From contig NC_030385.2 of the NCBI RefSeq assembly GCF_001625215.2, positions 42,805,598-42,869,597 of the forward strand: a stretch of DNA of 64,000 nt, in the 5' to 3' direction. Positions 13,101 through 24,310 of the stretch are shown one piece after another (the first letter of the stretch is position 1; every line of letters starts with the position of its first letter). This DNA comes from Daucus carota subsp. sativus. Its lineage: Eukaryota > Streptophyta > Magnoliopsida > Apiales > Apiaceae. The translations under genes were made by a program, and so were the position numbers. Below the pieces are notes generated by a model. It was not told the origin of the DNA. It made no database searches and was given only the letters and a program-made list of their open reading frames with translations.

Positions 13101-14760
13101 TATCAATTCTGCAAGTCAAGGTATTGCTAATCATGTTTCTCAGCTCGTCGTCAGTCATTTTGGTTCGCGCATAACCAAAAACTAAAAAATTCTGCATGCA
13201 AGCATTCAAAATAATATGTGACCAATCAACTCACTCAATCAAGCAACATGAGCCGCCTACACATAAACAGAGCAGGAAGATTATCAACATTAAAAACAAC
13301 TGATGTAAGAAAACCTTTGGTAGGCAATCCTCATAAAACAAAGCAAAGAGTGCGGGAAAAATCTTCTTCTTGGCCAGGTCCCCAGAAGCACCAACAACAG
13401 TGACACTGAGGTTAGACTCTTCTCTTCCCATTTCTAAGGATGTTGGTTCTCTCTCTACAGACTTTTCAGCTGAACCTACCATAAGCAGTATATTCAGAAA
13501 ACTCAAGCAAATAAGAGGTGTAAGTTTTGTGTTAAGTGCGTGAGTGTCAAGAACTGATAGCTTAAATATAGGTTAAAGGGAGTGAAAAATTGAATATCAA
13601 AGACATTCTAATGACTAGAGTAGCTTTGTCGAATATGTGAAAGCTTCTAACTCAATAATTAAACCACTCATCAAAAAAATGATCTTCTGCCCATATGAAA
13701 ATCGATAGGTGAACTTTTACACCTCATCATTGATGATGACAAAACTTTGAAGAACAATAAAAATGAGAGGGGCGTGGTTGGCGTGAAAGCAAATGGCATA
13801 GCGCAGATATATCACATATGTGTTTTATACAAGGAAATATGAAGGAGGGCACTCGAAGACGGTACCACAAAGAATGAAGTGAAGGAGCAATTACATCTAA
13901 TCATATGCAGCAGCAAATTAGTATTAGCTTAGCTAAACCAGATACAATGCAGCCTATTGTGATCCCAGTATATTCTAAAATGTATCACTTTGTTAATGAC
14001 AACTTTGATTGCTGTGAGCTGCAGTGTCATCTCAAGTTCAGGTTCAAATTTAAAGCCAATATATTGTTACAAATCAATATTCAGCAAGAAATATTAGCAT
14101 ATGAGCTGCCGCGTTCAGCTCTAGGGTTGTAATCATAAGGTGATATTGAGAAGAGTTGGGATTAGACCATTTCTGAGTGTGCAGGCAGATCCAAGAGTCT
14201 AATATGATTTCTAAACAATATTTACTAACAATCAGGATCAGTCTCTACTCTTTAGCTCTCTTCTTATTCTAAACATATTAAAGATACATGATCCAGCATT
14301 ACTATAACTTAAAACGATAAAAATAGATTTTGGAGCGAGTGAGTACTAAATATTTATGATCCAATTAATATCCCTCGATGGAATTTTTCATAGACAGACA
14401 GATCAACATAAAATCAAATATCGAAAACAAGCCCTATTCGTGACGAATCACATGATAGTAACAAAGCAACACATAAACATCAGCATTATCAAATCAACAA
14501 TAAACCCAAGATTCAGCATTAGACTTGTGAAAACACTGACCATCCTGCAAAGAAACAGCATTCAGAGGGTGCCCATTGGAGTTCTTGAACTCAAAATCCT
14601 TTCTTGGATGAATACTCGAATGAATCAGAGAGACCCTTTTGAAAGAATTGATTCTTGATGGGACAATGACAAGTGGTTTGAGCAAGAGGGTGTGTTTCTT
14701 GATCAAACAGGATGAAATGTTATTAGTTGAGGAAGAACAATGACTCAGTTGTGTAGACAT
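10104..14760 (-). CDS. G6PD: Glucose-6-phosphate 1-dehydrogenase, plastidic
   Basis: Catalyses the first, NADPH-forming step of the oxidative pentose phosphate pathway, here in plastids. Ten exons on the minus strand: 14760-14541, 13475-13315, 13191-13097, 13005-12891, 12144-11939, 11855-11706, 11611-11491, 11328-11099, 10987-10787 and 10353-10104. They join in frame to 582 residues. Residues 1 to about 75 are Ser/Lys/His-rich and poor in acidic residues, as in a chloroplast transit peptide. The NADP-binding GASGDL is at 102-107 and the substrate site RIDHYLGKE at 266-274. The Cys154/Cys162 pair (CRIDKSANC) matches the thioredoxin-regulated cysteines of plastid isoforms, so light-linked redox inactivation is expected. 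It belongs to the P1/P2 group; I cannot choose between them. Codon 159 is Ser where I recall Arg in relatives, across an exon junction. Confidence 0.95.
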
Positions 14761-15077
14761 AATAGCTTCAGGTGCTTAAAGAAACACAAGTGAAACTAAA
14801 GTACTACACAAAATGTGTTTGATCTTTTGTATGCAAGTGTGTGTGTGTGTTTGGAAGTGGATTGGAATGAAGAGAGTGAAGGTGATCATGTATGTGAGGT
14901 CAGGGTTTAGTCTTTCCCGGCACTTTCTGTTTTTATTCCGAATTGTAATAATGTTTGTATTTATCGCTTCCTGCACTGTCACTTTAGTTGCAAGCGATTT
15001 TCTTTTCCTATTTTTGATAAAATTTGAACCCAGAGGCAACAGAAGTTTTGACAATTACATCAAATTAGTTGTATTTA

Positions 15078-15469
15078 GAGCATCTCCGACATCTTGTCTA
15101 TAATCGTTCGCTAAATAGAATCTGTATACATTAGGTAAAATTTACCGAACTTGGAAGACATTTTGCTTCGATGGTACCGACTTTATTGGTTAGTTATAAT
15201 TTAAAAATAGTATGTTATTAATATTTTAGATTGTTAAAATAGAATATATGAGTTTATATGGTAATAAATGATGTGCAATCTTCCTACAGATTTTTTACAG
15301 ACCTGTAGAGGTTCGACAAATTTATCCATCCATAGAAGGTTGGCTAAATTTATAGACAACAGTTGAGTATGGTTGGAGTTGAATTTTTCGAGCTGTTGGT
15401 TAAATTTTTTCTATTTTAAGTATGCCAACTCACCTTTTAGCCAAGAGTTTTCGATGGTTGGAGATGCTC
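15078..15469. mobile_element. PIF/Harbinger-type (Tourist-like) MITE
   Basis: A 392-bp element with termini GAGCATCTCCGAC and GGTTGGAGATGCTC, flanked by TTA on both sides (15075-15077 and 15470-15472). TTA target duplications and this terminus are typical of PIF/Harbinger. The interior is close to the copies at 23525-24310. It lies 232 bp from the larger Harbinger-like element and about 320 bp upstream of the G6PDH start codon. Confidence 0.85.
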
Positions 15470-16093
15470 TTAGTAGTGATTAAATTAAAATTTAATAAAT
15501 AATATTGAATCTGATTCATCAATTGTATAGAATAGAATAATTTTAAAGTTCAATTATATGATTTACACATAAAATTTTAATTTTGATTAAATTGATTTCA
15601 TTAAAATTTAATTTGGCTTAATAAAGTATATAAATAACTTGAATATTAAATTATAAATTGAATTTAATGTACTTAAGATCGAACTAAAAATAATAATATT
15701 AGAGCATCTTCAATAAGCTCTTTATCCAAGCTCTTAAAACAAAAATTAAAGAACATGAGCAAAAATGGCACTCCAACAGCCTCTTAGTAACTCTTTAAAA
15801 AGTTAAGAAAAGTTAAGAGGCTTTTCTCTCTCCTAATTTGTAGGAGCGGATGCCCGGCTCTTAACTCATATTTTATTAATAAAATTCATTCCGTCTAATT
15901 ATTTCACACGTTTTCCCTCTCTTTTGCTTTGCTTTCCCTCTCTTTCGATTATACTTTTTCCTCCAACATTTTTGTGAACAAGAATATATATACTCTGGGT
16001 AGGTTCTTTTCACAACATCTGACTATCCATTTTCTCTTCTTCACAGCATGATTTTTTTTGTCAAAGATTTTTAAACTTCAGATTGTTAAATTG

Positions 16094-17499
16094 ATGGACT
16101 TTACAAACAGATCAAATGATTGTCGCTCATCACCACCGGCTATTGTTGCTGACCAGAATCACCAATCTCAGGTTTTTTCTTAAATTTTAGTTACTTTTTT
16201 CCCTTGAAATGGGTGTATAAAAATTTAATTTTTTCTTGATTCTAATTCAATTTTTATGAAATTGAGTTTTTAAAGCTTATATTTTAGATTTTGACGTAAA
16301 AGAATTATGGTGGTACTTGATTCTTTTGATCTACTGTGGCTATTAAAATGACTGCATAGTTCAATGATTTTTGGGTGATTTTAAAAGCTGCAGACCCTCT
16401 CTTTTTTTGACTTGATAGGTGCACTTAAGGATGAATTACAGTGAACAAGTACCTTCTTTTCCAAATATGCTTGGTGCATAATGTTTTGTATATGATGAAT
16501 TTGCCAGACCAAATTTAAGTACTCATCTCACACAAAGTCACGAAGAAGAAAATGCTGAAGTAATATCAATCTCATCTCAAGACTTTAGCTCACAAAAGGT
16601 GAAGGAGAAAAGACAACGAACCAGAAACTTTAGTAAGCAAGAGGATGAGCTACTAATCTCAGCATGGCAAAATGTATCATTTGATCCTATCACAGGGGTT
16701 GATCAAAAAAATGAAACTTACTGGCAAAGAGTGCACATCTACTTTATGAAACATAAAGACTTTCAATCTGATCGTACCAGCTGTTCATTGATGCATCGTT
16801 GGTCCGTGATACAACTTGCCGTCAATAAATTTCAAGGATATTATAACCAAGTAGAAGGAAAAAGTGGGTGCTCTGAAGCTGATAAGATAATTTTTTTCCT
16901 GGTAATTTGTATTTAATAGACTACTCACATGAATGATACAAGAGTTGTGGATTTTTTAACAGATTAATAATGCGAAGGATATGTATAAAAATCTTTGCAA
17001 ACACAACTTTTCTCTTGAGCACTGCTGGAATCTACTGAGATATTTGCCTAAATGGAATATTGAGTTTGGTACAAAGAAAGCAAAAATTTTCCAAAAGGAC
17101 AGTCCAAAAATTTCTTCTCCCTCAACTCCGGATTGTGAAATGTTAGGAAACTCAGCCTTTGAAAGGCCAATTGGGAGGAAAGCTGCAAAAGAAATCCAGA
17201 AAAAAAGAAAGAAATTAGACAATGAGTTCGGTGATTATGGTGGAGCTGCAATATTAGAGAAAATGATGGCTGATCAGAATGAATGCAGGAAACAAAGAAA
17301 TGAGCATCTCAAAGAAATGCTACAGTTAGCAAAAGATAGAGATGAGCGCGAGAAGAGAAGAGCAGCAGCAGAACAAGATGAAGCTGATGCCAAAATAATG
17401 GCTATGGATACAAGTTCTATGGGGGCAATTGAAGTTGAGTATTTTAACTCCAGAAAACAAGAGATTATTGAAAGAAGACGCAATTTGTTTGCTAAGTAA
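16094..17499 (+). pseudogene. Myb/NAM-associated-type ORF of a PIF/Harbinger element, interrupted
   Basis: Three exons can be read: 16094-16171, 16419-16901 and 16963-17499. The middle exon has a trihelix/Myb-like DNA-binding region (FSKQEDELLISAWQ, then SLMHRW). The last exon has EHCWNLLRYLPKWN and a charged helical tail (GRKAAKEIQKKRKK, KMMADQNECRKQ) as in the NAM-associated C-terminal domain. In PIF/Harbinger elements this protein binds DNA and helps import the transposase into the nucleus. A TAA at 16479-16481 lies in frame 20 codons into exon 2, so the full-length model is broken. An ORF starting downstream of it would still hold both domains. Host genes of this family are often annotated as NAM-like or as mislabelled glutathione S-transferase T3-like. 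Confidence 0.7.
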
Positions 17500-17749
17500 T
17501 CACTACTTTCTTATCAGAATATCTTTTGACAATTGATTTGGACTACAAATGTTTAAATGCCTCAACATTTTTGGAATATATGTATTTGACAATTGTATGG
17601 TTTAATATCAGCTCATTATGCACATTTTGGAATGATCAATGTTGTTTGTTTTGTTTATTAATTTTGCTCTCATTGCGGCTAACAGAAAACTATAGATGGT
17701 TAAAGAATAAATAATAAATCTATAAATAACTTTCCAGAATGCAAACAAG

Positions 17750-18269
17750 CCCAACAAATTCATTCTTTGCCTATGTCTGTTGTCTGCGTAATGTACATAA
17801 AGAAAATTGCTTTACTCAATTCTTGTGCTTTTTAACTAGGGAAGCTCTTTTGGCTTGGCTTCTGCCATGAGTTCACTCAGAGGCTCAAAGCAACAACTAA
17901 TTTCTATGATTTAATTGTCTACTTTCATCAGGAAGCTAAATTAACAAATAAGCACATAAATTCATCAAAAAGAACTAAATAACCAAAGCAGATATACTCA
18001 ATAAGAGTATCAAAAAACACCCTTTTAGCTCCAGATGAAACTAACCTATTTAGTCCATACAAATTAACCTATCCTCTCCCTGGTGATTCAGATACAGGTA
18101 AGCCAAGTCTTAGCTCACATGAAAAGAAACTCAGCAACTAATTTCTATAATTTACAAGATTTTAAATGAATATTTTAAGAGATTTAAAAATCTATAGAAG
18201 AGCGATATTGCAGATAGCCAACAGAGCAATGATATATTAGTTCTGCATAAACCAGAACCTTAACAAATG
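17750..18269. other. Interior of the Harbinger-like element, transposase catalytic region missing
   Basis: Between the plus-strand ORF and the transposase fragment there is only AT-rich DNA with no coding signal. The catalytic DDE part of the transposase should be encoded here and is absent, which marks an internal deletion. Confidence 0.5.
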
Positions 18270-18857
18270 TTAATAACAGAACCAAAAAGAAACATCAGAT
18301 GGTAAATTTATAGGATTGAACAAGAGAGTATTTGGCTTTCTTAAGTACTGCTCACCAAAAATCTGCACAATTGCTGTGACAAATTTTTTTAAACTTTCAA
18401 TTGCTGTGCTTTCACCAATTCGAATATAGTCATCAATTGCATCTGCAGGGACTCCGTATGCTATAATTCTTAATGCTGCAGTTATCTTTTGGAGTGATGA
18501 TAGACCAAGAACTCCTGCTGCATTATATCTTTGCACGAAGTAGGGATCATGTGACTCAATCGCAGCTTGAATTCGAACAAATAATGATCTTCTCATACGA
18601 AATCTCCTACGAAAAATATAACTCCGGATATGTAGGATTATCACTGAAATAATCACGATAGATAAGTTGATTACCTAAATGGCTAAATCTTTATTACGGC
18701 GAATCATACGGTGGTTGAACACTGAACCTCCATGACGAACTACCCTCGAACTACTTCTGCGAATGAATTCCGAAAATGAAGCCAGAGCAATATTCATTTC
18801 ATCCTCTTCCTCCTCTTCTTCTTGAACCAAATATGATATGATATCATCAGGATCCAT
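18270..18857 (-). pseudogene. Truncated HARBI1-like transposase, N-terminal part only
   Basis: Reading the minus strand from ATG at 18857, an acidic N-terminus (MDPDDIISYLVQEEEE) is followed by DYFSDNPTYPELYF in one frame and then RRRFRMRRSLFVRI in another. The PIF/HARBI1 signature is therefore split by a frameshift near 18605-18610. The second frame continues through the helical N-terminal region (AALRIIAYG, DDYIRIGESTA) to YLRKPN and then runs into unrelated sequence and a stop at 18270. The family normally continues from YLRKPN into the DDE nuclease domain, which is missing. It cannot be an active transposase. Confidence 0.75.
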
Positions 18858-19176
18858 TATAAAAGAAATTGATATGAAATATGAAGCAAGTGAAGTGATA
18901 ACTTTGATTTATAAAAGATTAATTATGAAGCAGGTGACTTGATAAAGCAGACTTTTTAGGTTTTATATACTGCATATCGGCACATATTACCGTTGGAAGA
19001 AAAGGCCGTTGACAGTACAGTAGTGGAGTTCAAAATATGAATTTAATATAAATAGAGAATAAGGATAAAGATTGTTGTTGGAGTTGGACACGGGAATCTA
19101 TATAATAACTTGTTAGGAGCCACATTATTTATATTATTTTTAAGAGGATGTTAAGAGGATGTTGGAGATGCTCTTA

Positions 19177-20206
19177 GGACCTTTGGGTTCGGGTCAGGTG
19201 TCTTTAAATCTGTCCTGTTTGGGCTTGGAAATTGGGCTGTAGCCGCCTCGGACGACAATATAAGTCAATTGGGCTGGATTCCTAAATGGACTTGAAAGAA
19301 ATTTTTGGACTCGATTTAGAATTAGCTCGGTTTGACTTTACAGTATGTTCGGTGGATTCACCTGTATCTGTATCTGTAATTTGTGATTTATTGAAATTAG
19401 CGAATTTCTATCTTCTCCGCAACTTTTTGTTTCAAGTAAGGGTACTTGTCCCAAATCTTACAACTTTTTCTCAGAAATACGTGATAAATAAATAAATAAT
19501 TTTAATAAAATAATTTATATGAATATTATTATTAATGTGAGCAAATATTATCAATTAAGATTTGAGAATTTTTTTTGAACTTTTTAGATATCTTATACTT
19601 TTTAATTTGTTTTAGACACTGATGTATGACGCTACACATATTTAAATAAAATATTCAGTTAATTTAGACAACAATCTATCACAATTTAGTAAATCATTTC
19701 ATCCGGAAAGACTTTCTTTTCAAATTTTTATTATCACAGGGCAGGCAGTGTGAATAATACATAGATATTAGCAGGGGCAGATAAAGGGGGACAGGTGTCC
19801 CTCGAATTTTTTTTAAACATTTTTTTACCATGCTAAATTTTATAAATTTATATAAATATCCCTATAAATTTTTAAAATATATAATTATAAAAATGTTTTC
19901 ATAAATTTTTAAAATATATAGATATTTTTCAAAAATTTACTTAGTGTCTCGTGTGGTTCGAATCCTAGATTCGCCCCCAATACTAGTACCTACTCACGAG
20001 ATAGAAACATAAAATGATGAATAATTATAGGAAGAGTAGTTAAGAAAAGAGATTTTATTCATATACTAATTCGAGAGAAGTAGTACATTGATTCCTTTAT
20101 TCATCGTAATTACACACTCAGGTTAAGACTCATGCACGCCGCGCATGCATGTAACATGAAACTATGTATTATGTTTCTAGTTCTGAGTCTCCGCGGTCTG
20201 ACCAGC
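19177..20206. other. Spacer between the Harbinger-like element and the GRP gene
   Basis: No gene is supported; the ORF at 19286-19495 has no recognisable motif. A small hAT-like element lies at 19772-19979. The last 100-200 bases should contain the 3' untranslated region of the glycine-rich protein gene, which is read from the other strand. Confidence 0.5.
19772..19979. mobile_element. Small hAT-like element
   Basis: The left end CAGGGGCAGATAAAGG and the reverse complement of the right end (TGGGGGCGAATCTAGG) are similar and resemble hAT-type termini. The flanks ATATTAG and ATACTAG differ at one position and could be a decayed target duplication. Boundaries are approximate. Confidence 0.4.
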
Positions 20207-21726
20207 TTAGCAGCAGTGTCTGCCACACCATCCATGAGGGCAACCGCCTCCATGGCCACCACCCTGGTTGTATCCCCCACCGCCTCCGTGATAGCCTCCA
20301 CCCTGGTTGTATCCACCACCGCCTCCGTGGTAGCCTCCTCCCTGGTTGTATCCACCACCGCCTCCGTGGTAGCCTCCTCCCTGGTTGTATCCACCACCAC
20401 CTCCGTGATAGCCTCCTCCCTGGTTCCAGCCACCGCCTCCGTGGTATTTACCGTCGGTATCTGCTAAACCTGCACGTGCAACGTAATTTGTTACATGAAC
20501 ATGCTATTTTTATGGTAAATTTACCAAGTTGGAATTAACTTGAAATTTTGATGAATTTGATACAATTTTGATTTTTAGGGTCTAAAATATAATCATAAAT
20601 TTGTGAATTTGAGATAACCAAACTCAATTTATTAGGATAAATTTGATATTTTCAGACACAGTCTAAAGAGGTAAGTGACTTACTGTTTTGCTCTGCATCC
20701 TCAACTTCATCAGCATAACTGCAGCAGTGACGGCCGCACCATCTACGGCAACCACCATGGGAGCCTCCTCCACCACCACCACCGCCTCCGTGGTATTGCA
20801 TAGCTGCATGGGTGTAAAAGAGATTTGTTTATACACATGAATCATGCATGCGTGTAGTGTCATAGTAGAGTTGGAAAAGCTTACGATTTTCCTCGGCCTT
20901 GATGTTAGCAACCTCTGCTTCTACAGCCTCTGCGGCATCTTTGCAGCAGTGACGACCACACCATCCGTGAGGGCAGCCTCCGTGACCACCACCACCACCA
21001 CCACCACCACCGCCTCCGTGACCTCCACCTCCGTATCCTGCAACATCTGCATATGAACGTAGGTTCATGTCAGAATAAGTTAATCAGGCATACATATGAT
21101 ATATGAGAAGTCTTGGTTACGAAATACATGGTTTGTGTCGACTGGATTTCAATTATTTATTAAATTCTTTGTTTTTTGTCAAAAAAAAAAATCAACACTC
21201 TTTTGTAAAACAAAACTACCAACAAACTCTTAGTCCATCAGTAGCTCTGTGCTCTCTTTACATAATGTCTGAGGTTTTCAATTCGTTATAATTATGCATC
21301 AAAAAGACATGTGTGTGGTCTCCTAGTAGTGTGCGTTACACGCAACATACACAAAAATAGGGTTGTGCAGGAATTAAACAGCTTACCCTTTTCCTCGGTG
21401 TCTTGTGCTTCTTCAGCCTCAGCGGCATCTTTGCAGCAATGACGCCCACACCATCCGTGAGGGCAGCCTCCGTGACCACCACCGCCACCGCCTCCGTGAC
21501 CATCGATAGTTGCTGCAACATCTGTACATAAACATAGGTTCATGTGATCATGTCAAAACAAATAAAGTCCACGAATATGAAAAATAAAATACATGCAGAA
21601 TATAAAAAAAAAAAAAAACGTACTGTTATTCTCAGTCTCAGCGAGGTCTCTAGCGGAGACCTCTGAGCTGATGAGAAGAGCAATGGCCAAAGAAAGGCCA
21701 AGTAAAAGAAAAGTCTTCGAACCCAT
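20207..21726 (-). CDS. Secreted glycine-rich protein with repeated Cys/His modules
   Basis: Five exons on the minus strand, 21726-21624, 21521-21387, 21046-20885, 20803-20684 and 20460-20207, encode 257 residues. Residues 1 to about 26 (MGSKTFLLLGLSLAIALLIS) are a clear signal peptide, so the product enters the secretory pathway, probably to the cell wall. Each of exons 2 to 5 encodes a poly-Gly stretch and a Cys motif: CPHGWCGRHCC in exons 2, 3 and 5, and CRRWCGRHCC in exon 4. Exons 2, 3 and 4 are followed by a short acidic tail. Exon 5 also has five tandem GYNQGGGYHGGGG-like units. All introns are phase 1, so exons can be duplicated without breaking the frame. It resembles the stress- or nodulin-type plant GRPs that combine a signal peptide, Gly repeats and Cys; the exact function is unknown. 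The Cys/His clusters could bind metal or form disulfides. Confidence 0.9.
20245..20440. repeat. 39-bp coding minisatellite in the last GRP exon
   Basis: About five tandem copies of a 39-bp unit encode the 13-residue Gly/Tyr/Asn/Gln/His repeat of the glycine-rich protein. Copies differ by a few synonymous bases (GGA/GGT, TAC/TAT). The first copy has Trp in place of Tyr. Confidence 0.9.
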
Positions 21727-21787
21727 GTTTGTAATTTGTTATGTATTTATGATCCAAATATGAGAAAAACTTCAAGCTTCCCGTCTC

Positions 21788-21797
21788 TATTTATAGG
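21788..21797 (-). promoter_or_regulatory. TATA box of the GRP gene
   Basis: CTATAAATAG on the minus strand lies about 62-71 bp upstream of the start codon. That leaves a 5' untranslated region of roughly 35 bp, a typical plant arrangement. Confidence 0.7.
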
Positions 21798-22168
21798 CTA
21801 GAGTTCATGCAGTAGGTGATAACTAGGGGGTCTTAGCTACTGACACGTGTACATTTTGATTTTCTCAAGAGAAGGGGAAAATTGATAAGCATGCATGCAT
21901 GGATTGACGCCTAATTGTCCCTACAATTACGAAGCGGCGTTAAAGTTTATATCACCCTGTATATCATGCAAATGTAAATCAACTCTTATCTTCCACGATC
22001 AGGAAATATCAAATGTTCCGTTTTGCATTCGTTGTGTCGATTAGAAAAACAAGAATTGATAAAGATTTATAATCAACTTTATGAATTCGCTAATTTTTCC
22101 GAAATCATTGAAGAAAAATAAATATTAATCTATAAATAAATTATTAAAGATTACTATTACTGGTCTAA

Positions 22169-22487
22169 GAGCATCTCCAATTATAAAAACTTTTAGCTAA
22201 AATTATCTAGGTGTCGTCAATTTAATATCTATGTGTCACTTTTAAAGATTATGTAAAAAATTAAGAATTACAACACTCTCTCCTCTTAGCAAAAAATATT
22301 ACTAATCATGCTTGACTAATGATTATATTTGTCGATCCAAAAAAGATTTTAGATATAATTTTATATAAGTATGAATATAAATAATCTCATTGGAGTAATC
22401 ATCGATGTCTTTAACAAAAAATTTACATAATCAATTTTATCAACGAAAATAACTGATCATTATACATATAATTACCTGAACATGCTC
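22169..22487. mobile_element. PIF/Harbinger-type MITE upstream of the GRP gene
   Basis: A 319-bp element beginning GAGCATCTCCAATTA and ending CATGCTC, flanked by TAA (22166-22168 and 22488-22490). The interior differs from the 392-bp family, so it is another subfamily sharing the terminus. It lies about 440 bp upstream of the GRP start codon. Confidence 0.7.
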
Positions 22488-22490
22488 TAA

Positions 22491-23524
22491 TGATGATGTG
22501 CATCAAACATTTTCTTTCAAAGTAAAAATAATTGGAAACTTGCTATGTAATATGATCCGCTAGCTCCATGTAAACATAAATGAAGAGGACGAGGAAAATT
22601 TGGATTCATTGTGAAATAATGTGGCTCATGACAATACATGCTATAATGTCAATAAAAGATATCGTGTGCAAGGTTGAATCAAAATACTACTCAAAGTCGT
22701 CCTCTTCTGTCACTCGCTTTGATTTTTTCTGTACATCGAAGTCTAAACAGAAACTCGGGTAAGAGTACAAAGACCGGCTCACGTACGTACGTACCATGGA
22801 CATGTGAGTTCGTTTCTAAGTTGAAAAACATACTCTTTAGTCCGCATTTGATTTTTTATACATATCTTTAACAAATTATGTGTATATAATAATATTTAAA
22901 AATTGAAAAATAATAATTTAATAAGATAACTAGAATTTATTGAAATATAGCTTATATTTATAGCTTTCTGTTCCTTAAATTATTTTGATAAAAATTTCAT
23001 ATTCATGTATTATTTTATAAAACTTAATATTTACAAAAAATCAAATATATTCCGTATCCCAAAAGTAAAGTATTTATTTAAATAAGAAGTGCATTTCAAT
23101 GTACCTTCACCAGAACCAACCCCCCTTCCCCCTCTCCCCCCTTCTCTATATATATTAATAATTTCTTTTATGATATATAATTTTGCATCTCATAATTCAT
23201 GCATAATATGACATATAAAATAATTGTCATATACTTTCGTAATTAAGTTGATAAAATCTAAACCGCTAGAAGAATGTGCAATAACTTTAAAATCTTTGAA
23301 TATAAAAGGAAGGAAATATTTTTTTTTACAATGCAGGTTTATATGTATTACAAATTATTATCTATTTGTCGAACTCGGAACAACAACTGCGCTATCCAAT
23401 AGTGCTTCTATATAAGAGGGTCGTGTGCCATTAAAAGGCTGTTTGGGTGAGTTTAAAATAAGTAGTTTTTGCTTAAAATAAAAAAAAAGTTAAGTAGAAA
23501 TTAAAAGCAAGTTAGGACTTATAA
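22491..23524. other. Intergenic DNA, no gene seen
   Basis: AT-rich, with a CT-rich patch at about 23116-23145. Two overlapping short ORFs at 22580-22871 have no recognisable motif. From about 23436 the sequence (CTGTTTGGGTGAGTTTAA) may be the left end of an older element interrupted by the nested MITEs. Confidence 0.4.
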
Positions 23525-24310
23525 GAGCATCTCCAACGGTGTTGGCTATAATCATTGGCTAAATTGGACTTGTAAAACATTATGTAAAATTTGCTGAACC
23601 TGTAAGACATTTTGCTTCAATGGTATTGGCTATATTGGTTGGCTATAATTTAAAAATAGTATGTTATTAATATTTCAGATTGTTAAAATAGAATATATCA
23701 GTTAATATGTTAATAAATGATGTGCAATATTCCTACAGATTTTCTTACATATCTGGTTCGACAAATATAGCCAACCATAGGAGGTTGACTAAAATTATAG
23801 ACAACAGATTCATGTGGTTAGAGCATCTCCAACGGTATTGGCTATAATCGTTGGCTAAATTGGACCTGCAAGAGATTATGTAAAATTTGCTGAACCTGTA
23901 AGACATTGTACTTCAATGGTATTGGCTATATTGGTTGGCTATAATTTAAAAATAGAATGTTATTAATATTTTGGTTTGTTAAAATAGAATATATCAATTC
24001 AATATGGTAATAAATGATGTGCAATCATCTTACAGATTTCTTACAGACCTGTAGAGGTTCGACAAATATAGTCATCCATAGGAGGTTGGCTAAAATTATA
24101 GACAACAGATTCACGTGGTTGGAGTGCGATTTTTTCAAGAGGTTGGCTAAATTTTTTATATTTGGAATGCCAACTCAATTTTTAGCTAATGGTTTAGTAT
24201 GGTTGGAGATGCTCTTAGAGTGTGATTTTTTCAACAAGTTGGCTAAATTTTTTATATTTGGAATGACAACTCATTTTTTTGCTAAAGGTTTTGTATGAGT
24301 GGAGATGCTC
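23525..24310. mobile_element. PIF/Harbinger-type MITE interrupted by a second copy
   Basis: The outer element starts GAGCATCTCCAACGG at 23525 and ends GATGCTC at 24310, with TAA flanks at 23522-23524 and 24311-24313. It is split by a second copy at 23821-24214. Joining 23525-23820 to 24218-24310 gives a full-length relative of the 392-bp element at 15078-15469. Confidence 0.8.
23821..24214. mobile_element. Inserted inner MITE copy
   Basis: A 394-bp element with termini GAGCATCTCCAACGG and GGTTGGAGATGCTC, flanked by TTA (23818-23820 and 24215-24217). The target TTA lies inside the outer copy, in a place where intact copies read GTGGTTGGAGTG. The ORF at 24014-24298 is only a translation of this repeat. 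Confidence 0.85.

Larger units (their letters stand above)
15702..19173. mobile_element. Defective PIF/Harbinger-like transposon
   Basis: About 3.47 kb between termini GAGCATCTTCAA and TTGGAGATGCTC, flanked by TTA (15699-15701 and 19174-19176). The imperfect inverted repeats extend to about 38 bp, with CTCTTAAAA words on both sides. It carries the two genes of this superfamily: a Myb/NAM-associated DNA-binding ORF on the plus strand and a transposase fragment on the minus strand, arranged convergently. Both are damaged, so the copy cannot be autonomous. Its termini match those of the nearby MITEs, so a relative of this element is the likely source of their transposase. Confidence 0.75.

Noticed and set aside
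14356..14658. 100-codon plus-strand ORF
   Set aside because: Antisense to the transit-peptide exon and intron 1 of G6PDH, with no motif.
20110..20538. Plus- and minus-strand ORFs over the GRP exon in other frames
   Set aside because: They are frame shadows of the Gly-rich coding repeat; the spliced minus-strand model with signal peptide and phase-1 exons explains the sequence.
24014..24298. 94-codon ORF in the MITE cluster
   Set aside because: It is a translation of the MITE sequence, with the same words repeated in both nested copies.
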